A DNA stretch of 64,000 nucleotides from Thalassotalea euphylliae. Its GTDB lineage: Bacteria; Pseudomonadota; Gammaproteobacteria; Enterobacterales; Alteromonadaceae. This document shows, in pieces, positions 58,758 through 64,000 of the stretch. Position 1 is the stretch's first letter, and every line of letters starts with the position of its first letter. The stretch is from assembly GCF_003390335.1 (NCBI RefSeq), contig NZ_QUOU01000001.1:372001-436000 (forward strand). The letters run 5' to 3'. The position numbers and the translations under genes were made by a program. Below the pieces are notes generated by a model, which saw only the letters and a list, made by a program, of their open reading frames with translations, searched no databases and was not told where the DNA came from.

Positions 58758-59431
58758 TGAGCAATACTGATATTAATGCTGGTATGCAAGGCACAGAAAT
58801 TAGCCAAGCCCATGCAAAAGGTTTTAATAGTGCGGTGACAGTCGCTATTACAGGCGCATCGGGTGCTTGCTATGCACTGCGTTTAATTGAATGTTTGGTT
58901 GCCGCGAACAAACAAGTGTATGTGCTGATGTCGAGCGCTGCGCGTGTCGTGTTTGACACTGAAGTTGGCCTAAAATTACCCGGCTCGCCCGAAGCGCAAA
59001 GTGCGTTTTGGTGTCAGCATTTTAATGCTCAGCCAGAGCAAGTGATCGCGTTTGGTAAAGAGCAGTGGTTTTCGCCAGTGGCCTCTGGCTCGGCGGCGCC
59101 AAAACAGATGGTGGTTTGCCCATGCTCAACGGGAACGCTGGCGGCCATTAGCCAAGGCATGAGTGATAATCTGATTGAGCGCGCAGCAGATGTGGTGATT
59201 AAAGAGCGCGGCCAGCTGATTTTAGTGCCGCGAGAAACACCATTTTCCACCATACATTTGCGCAATATGCTCAGCCTGTCTGAGCTTGGCGCAACTGTGA
59301 TGCCCGCCGCTCCCGGCTTTTACCACCAACCTGAATCTATTAACGATTTGGTGGATTTTATGGTTGGCAGAATATTGGATCATCTTGGTATCGATCAAAA
59401 AATTATGCCGCGCTGGGGCTATCAACCATAA
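58757..59431 (+). CDS. ubiX: Flavin prenyltransferase UbiX
   Basis: A 224-aa enzyme making the prenylated FMN cofactor for UbiD, the decarboxylase of ubiquinone synthesis. VAITGASGACYALRLIE is the FMN-binding start, and CPCSTGTLAAISQGMSDNLI and LILVPRETPFSTIHLRNML are conserved. The N-terminal 25 residues extend beyond the usual start; a shorter start is possible. It is coupled to mpl. The stop codon lies within a 15-bp tandem repeat. Confidence 0.92.
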   Translation: MSNTDINAGMQGTEISQAHAKGFNSAVTVAITGASGACYALRLIECLVAANKQVYVLMSSAARVVFDTEVGLKLPGSPEAQSAFWCQHFNAQPEQVIAFGKEQWFSPVASGSAAPKQMVVCPCSTGTLAAISQGMSDNLIERAADVVIKERGQLILVPRETPFSTIHLRNMLSLSELGATVMPAAPGFYHQPESINDLVDFMVGRILDHLGIDQKIMPRWGYQP

Positions 59432-59480
59432 GTAAATCAACCATAAGTAAATCAACCATAAGTAAATCAGCCATAAGTAA
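59421..59480 (+). repeat. 15-bp tandem repeat at the ubiX stop
   Basis: ATCAACCATAAGTAA occurs three times exactly and a fourth time with one change (ATCAGCC...), continuing into a partial fifth. The first unit contains the last codons and TAA of ubiX, so the stop is repeated in frame. Likely slippage. Confidence 0.95.
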
Positions 59481-59709
59481 ATCAGCGTTAGCTTTGTTTT
59501 TTTGCTATCGAATACGGTTGAATTTAACGCTATGAACTGAGCGATTTTAGTACACTTTAGTTTACTTTTCTGTTGCTGGTACAATCGCAAAAAATATTTC
59601 TATTTATCGCAAAGACCTTATCTTTTGACAGCGGCTGTGCTTTAGTTAGTGGCTGTACAAACAAAACATACTTCAAACTAATAACGTTATAAAAACAGGT
59701 TACTTTAAC

Positions 59710-62700
59710 ATGTCTAAACGACTTTCTAGCCGCTTGATGCGTCAATCAAGTGGGTATAGCGCAAACAAACTTTCGGCGATTGCCTTGGCAGTCGGTATGG
59801 CGTTTTCTTCAGTTGGCTATGCCGCTGATACCAAAGCAGACGAAGCCAAAGCCACTGAGAAAAAGTGGTCGGTTAACGATCCACAAGGCCAGTTTACTTC
59901 TGCCAAAATCAATGTTGACCAAGGCACTTGGATGAATATTGATATCAGCCCTGATGGCAAAACCCTTGCCTTCGACTTGTTAGGTGATATCTACACCATG
60001 CCAATTACGGGCGGTAAAGCAACACCCTTGATGACAGATATTGCCTGGCAAATGCAGCCGCGTTTTAGCCCAGATGGCAAGCATATCGCTTACACCTCTG
60101 ATGAAGACGGTGGCGATAATTTGTGGATCATGAATGCCGATGGCTCTGGCGGCAAAGCCGTCACCACGGAAACCTTCCGTTTGCTAAACAGCCCAGCATG
60201 GTCGCCAGATGGTAACTATTTAGTGGGTCGTAAGCATTACACTGGTGCACGTTCATTAGGCGCGGGTGAAGTATGGCTTTACCACAAAACCGGCGGCCAA
60301 GGGGTGATGCTGACCAAGCGACCAAATCAGCAAAAAGACTTAGGCGAGCCGGCTTTTTCACCTGATGGTAAATACGTGTACTTCTCGCAAGATCAAACAC
60401 CGGGTAAAACTTTCCATTACTCGAAAGACTCAGAAAAAGGCATTTATAAAATTAAGCGTTTGGAGCTAGAAACCGGTGAGATTGAAGTGGTTCTTTCCGG
60501 TCGCGGCGGCGCTATTCGTCCAACGCCGTCACCTGATGGCCGCTACTTAGCGTTTATTAGCCGTGACGACTTTCAATCTAAGCTGTATTTGTACGATCTA
60601 CAAAGTGGTGAGCAAACGCTGGTTTATGATGACTTAGAGCGTGATATGCAGGAAACGTGGGCGATTCACGGTGTTTACCCAACTATGGCGTGGACGCCTG
60701 ACAACAAACACATTGTCTTTTGGGCAAACGGTAAAATTAACAAACTAGATGTCGCGAAAAAATCCGCCAGCGTTATTCCGTTTAAAGTGGAAACCGAGAA
60801 AAAACTGCAAACCGCGGTGCGCTTTGCGCAAACCATTGAGCAAGATGAGTTTGACGTGAAAATGCTGCGTGATGTGGAAATTTCCCCCGACGGTCGCCGC
60901 GCGGTATTTGAAGCCATGGGGCATATTTACACCCGCAGCTTGCCAAATGGTAAACCTAAGCGTTTGACCAAGCAAAAAGACCATTTTGAATTCAATCCAA
61001 GCTTTTCACGTGACGGTAAGAAAATCGTTTACGTCACTTGGGATGATAACAAGCTAGGCCAAATTCGCGTCGCGTCAAGCCGTGGCGGCAAAGGTAAAGT
61101 GATCACTAAAGCACCGGGTAAATATGTTGAGCCGAGCTTCTCTCCTGACGGTAAAACTGTGGTTTATCGCAAAGTTTCAGGCGGCTTTATCACTAATCCT
61201 GTTTGGGGCTTAAATCCGGGGATTTATGCGGTATCAAGTAAAGGTGGCGAGCCTAAGCTAGTGACAGAAAACGGCTTACAACCACATTTTGGTAAGCGTA
61301 ATGATCGCGTGTACGTGGTACGTAACGGCGAGAAAACTCAGCTGGCGCGTATCGACTTAGACGGTCAGCACGACACCACCTTATACCAAGGTAAGTTTGC
61401 CACTGAATACAAGGTGTCACCTGATGGCGAGCACGTGGCTTTTGCCGAGCGCTTTAAGGTGTTTGTGACGCCATATATCGAGCGTGGTGATGTTATCGAT
61501 ACAGGGCCGAAAGCGAGCAATCTACCAGTGAAAAAGCTATCTGTGCGCGCTGGTGAAGGCATTAGCTGGGGGGCAAAATCAAATGAGCTGTACTGGAGTT
61601 TAGGTGCTGATTTGTACCAAACCAAGGTGACTGGTTTATTTGATATTACGGAAAAGACAGAGGCGGATACAGAAGCCGAGCCAACTCAAACTTATCTCGG
61701 CTTCAAACACAAAGTTGATAAGCCATCCGGTACTGTTGCCTTTGTTGGCGGTAAAGTCGTGACCATGGAAGGCGAGCAAGTGATCGACAATGGTGTGGTT
61801 GTGGTTGAAGGCAACACCATTAAAGCAGTCGGCACAAAAGCAAATGTTACGATTCCAAGTGGCGCCAAAGTGGTGGATATCACCGGCAAGTCCATTATGC
61901 CGGGCTTAATTGACGCCCATGCTCATGGCCCGCAAGGCTTGGAAGAAATTATCCCACAGCAAAACTGGAAGAACTACGGTGGCTTGGCGTTAGGTGTTAC
62001 CACGATTCACGATCCGTCGAACGACACTACAGAGTTCTTTGCCGCGAGCGAAATGCAAAAAGCAGGTGATATTGTCGCCGCACGTTTGTACTCAACCGGT
62101 ACGATTTTATACGGCGCAACCGTTGCGGGTTATACTTCGCATGTCGATAGCTTGGACGATGCTAAATTCCACGTTGAGCGCTTGAAAAAAGCGGGTGCTT
62201 TTAGTGTCAAAAGCTACAATCAGCCACGCCGTAACCAACGCCAGCAGTTTATTCAAGCGGCGCGAGAGTTAGAAGTGATGGTCATGCCAGAGGGCGGCTC
62301 GTTATTACAGCATAATTTAACCATGTTGGTGGATGGTCACACCACGCTAGAGCACTCGATCCCAACCGAACATATCTATGATGATGTTAAGCAGTTATGG
62401 TCAGCTTCAAGCATGGCGTACACACCAACCATGGGCGTTGCTTATGGTGGTATTTGGGGCGAAAACTTCTGGTACGATAAAACTGAGGTGTGGAAACATC
62501 CGCGCCTTAGCCAATATGTGCCGTCAGAGTTTTTAGACCCACGCTCGATGCGTCGTCCAACTGCGCCGCACCACCACTACAATCACATGAACGTGGCACG
62601 TGTTGCCAAAGAAATGCAAGACTTAGGCGTGGAAGTGAACTCAGGTGGTCACGGTCAACGTGAAGGTTTGGCCATGCACTGGGAAATGTGGATGATGGCG

Positions 62701-62961
62701 CAAGGCGGTATGTCACCGCTACAAGCGCTGCGCACTGCCACTATGTCACCAGCCATTACCTTAGGTTTAGATCAGCAGCTTGGCTCGATAAAAGCCGGCA
62801 AATTGGCGGACTTAATGATTGTTGATGGCGATATTACCCAAGATATTCGCATGAGTGATCGCGTTACGCACACTATGATCAACGGCCGTTTATACGATGC
62901 CGAGACCATGAACGAAATCGGTAACTACGATAATAAACGCGAGAAGTTCTACTTTGAGTGA
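59710..62961 (+). CDS. Secreted TolB-like beta-propeller - amidohydrolase fusion
   Basis: A 1083-aa protein with a signal peptide (about 1-40, hydrophobic LSAIALAVGMAFSSVGYA). Residues about 50-640 carry PD40/TolB propeller repeats (RFSPDGKHIAYTSDEDGG; PAFSPDGKYVYFSQD; PSFSPDGKTVVYRK). Residues about 670-1070 are a metal-dependent amidohydrolase with the HxH motif in MPGLIDAHAHGP, later histidines, and GSIKAGKLADLMIVDGD at the end. Proteins of this layout are often annotated as imidazolonepropionase-like or prolidase-type exported hydrolases. The substrate is unknown. Both halves look complete. Confidence 0.88.
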   Translation: MSKRLSSRLMRQSSGYSANKLSAIALAVGMAFSSVGYAADTKADEAKATEKKWSVNDPQGQFTSAKINVDQGTWMNIDISPDGKTLAFDLLGDIYTMPITGGKATPLMTDIAWQMQPRFSPDGKHIAYTSDEDGGDNLWIMNADGSGGKAVTTETFRLLNSPAWSPDGNYLVGRKHYTGARSLGAGEVWLYHKTGGQGVMLTKRPNQQKDLGEPAFSPDGKYVYFSQDQTPGKTFHYSKDSEKGIYKIKRLELETGEIEVVLSGRGGAIRPTPSPDGRYLAFISRDDFQSKLYLYDLQSGEQTLVYDDLERDMQETWAIHGVYPTMAWTPDNKHIVFWANGKINKLDVAKKSASVIPFKVETEKKLQTAVRFAQTIEQDEFDVKMLRDVEISPDGRRAVFEAMGHIYTRSLPNGKPKRLTKQKDHFEFNPSFSRDGKKIVYVTWDDNKLGQIRVASSRGGKGKVITKAPGKYVEPSFSPDGKTVVYRKVSGGFITNPVWGLNPGIYAVSSKGGEPKLVTENGLQPHFGKRNDRVYVVRNGEKTQLARIDLDGQHDTTLYQGKFATEYKVSPDGEHVAFAERFKVFVTPYIERGDVIDTGPKASNLPVKKLSVRAGEGISWGAKSNELYWSLGADLYQTKVTGLFDITEKTEADTEAEPTQTYLGFKHKVDKPSGTVAFVGGKVVTMEGEQVIDNGVVVVEGNTIKAVGTKANVTIPSGAKVVDITGKSIMPGLIDAHAHGPQGLEEIIPQQNWKNYGGLALGVTTIHDPSNDTTEFFAASEMQKAGDIVAARLYSTGTILYGATVAGYTSHVDSLDDAKFHVERLKKAGAFSVKSYNQPRRNQRQQFIQAARELEVMVMPEGGSLLQHNLTMLVDGHTTLEHSIPTEHIYDDVKQLWSASSMAYTPTMGVAYGGIWGENFWYDKTEVWKHPRLSQYVPSEFLDPRSMRRPTAPHHHYNHMNVARVAKEMQDLGVEVNSGGHGQREGLAMHWEMWMMAQGGMSPLQALRTATMSPAITLGLDQQLGSIKAGKLADLMIVDGDITQDIRMSDRVTHTMINGRLYDAETMNEIGNYDNKREKFYFE

Positions 62962-62988
62962 TTGTGTTGATTAATATCGCTAATCAGT

Positions 62989-63041
62989 AAAAACAGCTTG
63001 GCTACAGTGTAGAGTAAATTATGGGTAGCCAGCTGTTTTTG
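62989..63041. terminator. Bidirectional terminator after the amidohydrolase gene
   Basis: AAAAACAGCTTGGCTAC (62989-63005) pairs with GTAGCCAGCTGTTTTT (63025-63040) with one bulge. T-runs on both strands suit the convergent genes on either side. Confidence 0.88.
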
Positions 63042-63064
63042 TTGGTTAAAGCAAGTTGTTATAT

Positions 63065-63610
63065 CTATATGGAGGGCTTTATTTTTGAGAGTAATTTAAC
63101 AACTTGGCTTTCGTTTATTTCTCCGGTTACTTGATAGAGCTGACTACTGTCCTTTTTAGTTAAGTATATTGTGTCAATTTGGTTTTTACCTGTAATGGAG
63201 AATGCGATCAATTCACTATATTCAAACTTAGTTAAGGTGTTTTCTGAATCAATCCCAAGAGCGTTTTTTATCGCTACAGCCTTATCTATCGCTGGAGCTT
63301 TTGACATTAATTCAAGAAAAAACTCTTGAGTTGACAAATTGTTTTTATGATCAGCTCCTAATAACGCGAAATCTGATGACACGTAACTTATTGAAAGTTC
63401 AGGCATCCCATTTACCTTAAATACAAGTCCTGGGTGAGAGCCTCCAAGTATATTTATATATGCAATTTTTTCATTCACACATAAGTTAAGGTCTACTAAC
63501 GCTATATTTGTGCTGTCTTTTTTACAGGAATATTTGGGCCAGCTATTATCAGCGTAAACCATATTACTGAATAAAATTGCTATACAAGTTAATTTTGATA
63601 AATTGAACAC
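63065..63610 (-). CDS. Secreted protein of unknown function
   Basis: A 181-aa protein starting at GTG 63610, six bases after AAGGAG. A longer TTG start at 63631 overlaps the upstream gene. The N-terminus is a signal peptide (FNLSKLTCIAILFSNMVYA), so it is exported. The mature part is polar with no domain I recognise. Cysteines at about 28 and 44 could form a disulfide. It directly follows the 105-aa gene and is more AT-rich than the neighbours, which suggests recent acquisition. Confidence 0.65.
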   Translation of the reverse strand: MFNLSKLTCIAILFSNMVYADNSWPKYSCKKDSTNIALVDLNLCVNEKIAYINILGGSHPGLVFKVNGMPELSISYVSSDFALLGADHKNNLSTQEFFLELMSKAPAIDKAVAIKNALGIDSENTLTKFEYSELIAFSITGKNQIDTIYLTKKDSSQLYQVTGEINESQVVKLLSKIKPSI

Positions 63611-63611
63611 G

Positions 63612-63929
63612 TTATACTCCTTGTGAAGCAAGCTGAATTGGTCTTACATATTGCCAGACTCTTGCACGAGCACACACGTATGATTGGTCGTTTTTTAACT
63701 GCTCTAAAATACTTCTACTCATATTTTTAGCGATCCAACTGATCGTAGCTTTTCCTCCTGTTGGTTGTGGTACCCAACTAAAAGCAGTTGAACATGAGTT
63801 GATATCCTTTAACAAATTACCAACTACTTCAGCAACTTTAGGGTTAACATCGCCAGTAAATTTTTTGCCGATCCCTGCGAAAGTATATATTGCATTAATA
63901 GTCTCTTTTACTCTCTGCTTATCATTCAT
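63612..63929 (-). CDS. Small protein of unknown function
   Basis: A 105-aa protein with no signal peptide and no recognised family (MNDKQRVKETINAIYTFAGI near the start, CARARVWQYVRPIQLASQGV at the end). A good AAGGAT ribosome site precedes the ATG. Its stop precedes the secreted-protein start by one base, so the two form an operon. It could be a pair such as an effector with a partner, but nothing in the sequence shows that. Confidence 0.55.
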   Translation of the reverse strand: MNDKQRVKETINAIYTFAGIGKKFTGDVNPKVAEVVGNLLKDINSCSTAFSWVPQPTGGKATISWIAKNMSRSILEQLKNDQSYVCARARVWQYVRPIQLASQGV

Positions 63930-64000
63930 CGCTTATCCTTAATATGATGTTATAAGAAACTCAATGTTATATTAATCATTTCTAGTTAACAAACCTTAGA

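Noticed and set aside
59421..59480. Possible CRISPR-like repeats
   Set aside because: Units are directly adjacent with no spacers and span a gene end, so this is a simple tandem repeat.
59222..59590. Antisense frame with a repeated YLWLI pattern
   Set aside because: It is a reading of the 15-bp tandem repeat at the ubiX stop and the antisense of ubiX, not a gene.

Overview
The window is a piece of a moderately AT-rich gammaproteobacterial chromosome. The S10, spc and alpha ribosomal protein clusters have the enterobacterial gene order. Several other features point to a marine Alteromonadales, perhaps Colwelliaceae or Thalassotalea-like: the OsmC-YcaO fusion, the RegB/RegA-type pair, an arginine succinyltransferase cluster near pabA, and a TonB receptor. 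The genus is inferred from gene content, not shown.

Layout. (1) 1-11021 is a compact plus-strand defence island. It holds a WYL-domain regulator behind a perfect 19-bp inverted repeat, then jetA-jetB-jetC, a 347-aa gene I cannot assign, jetD and a RecQ-family helicase. This is a type I Wadjet-like anti-plasmid system (SMC-like motor plus TOPRIM nuclease) with two extra genes in the same run. (2) 11022-16227 is the S10 operon (rpsJ to rpsQ), with a promoter and structured leader just after the helicase gene. (3) 16228-22332 separates the S10 and spc operons. It holds three consecutive terminators, each after a degenerate copy of the rpsQ tail, then a lone periplasmic binding protein, two small unassigned genes, two apparent gene remnants and an OsmC-YcaO gene on the minus strand. 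(4) 22333-30830 is the spc operon (rplN to rpmJ) and the alpha operon (rpsM, rpsK, rpsD, rpoA, rplQ), with an S4-type leader and GTG start before rpsM and a terminator after rplQ.

(5) 31060-32158 is an IS630-family element inserted at a TA in the last sense codon of a hybrid histidine kinase gene, so the IS end supplies the kinase stop codon. Upstream of the kinase in the same transcript is a di-haem cytochrome c peroxidase. (6) 35677-38736 holds a prkB-type kinase gene abutting a membrane or secreted HExxH protein, an OsmC-family protein and a DUF3802-like protein. (7) 39116-46832 is arginine catabolism and neighbours on the minus strand: pabA, an HDOD protein, argD/astC, astA, astD and a DUF1338 protein. 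A 279-bp nested palindrome (MITE-like) lies between pabA and the HDOD gene. (8) 47081-52331 holds a TonB-dependent receptor with a Fur-box candidate and the 5-oxoprolinase genes pxpA, pxpB and pxpC. (9) 52686-59431 holds a RegB/RegA-like redox two-component pair, ybaK, a MOSC-reductase-ferredoxin fusion, mpl and ubiX. (10) 59710-63929 holds a large secreted beta-propeller plus amidohydrolase protein and two unassigned genes.

The housekeeping parts are conventional. The strongest candidate for something new is the Wadjet-like operon, because of its extra gene between jetC and jetD, its terminal RecQ-like helicase and its apparent autoregulation by a WYL protein.
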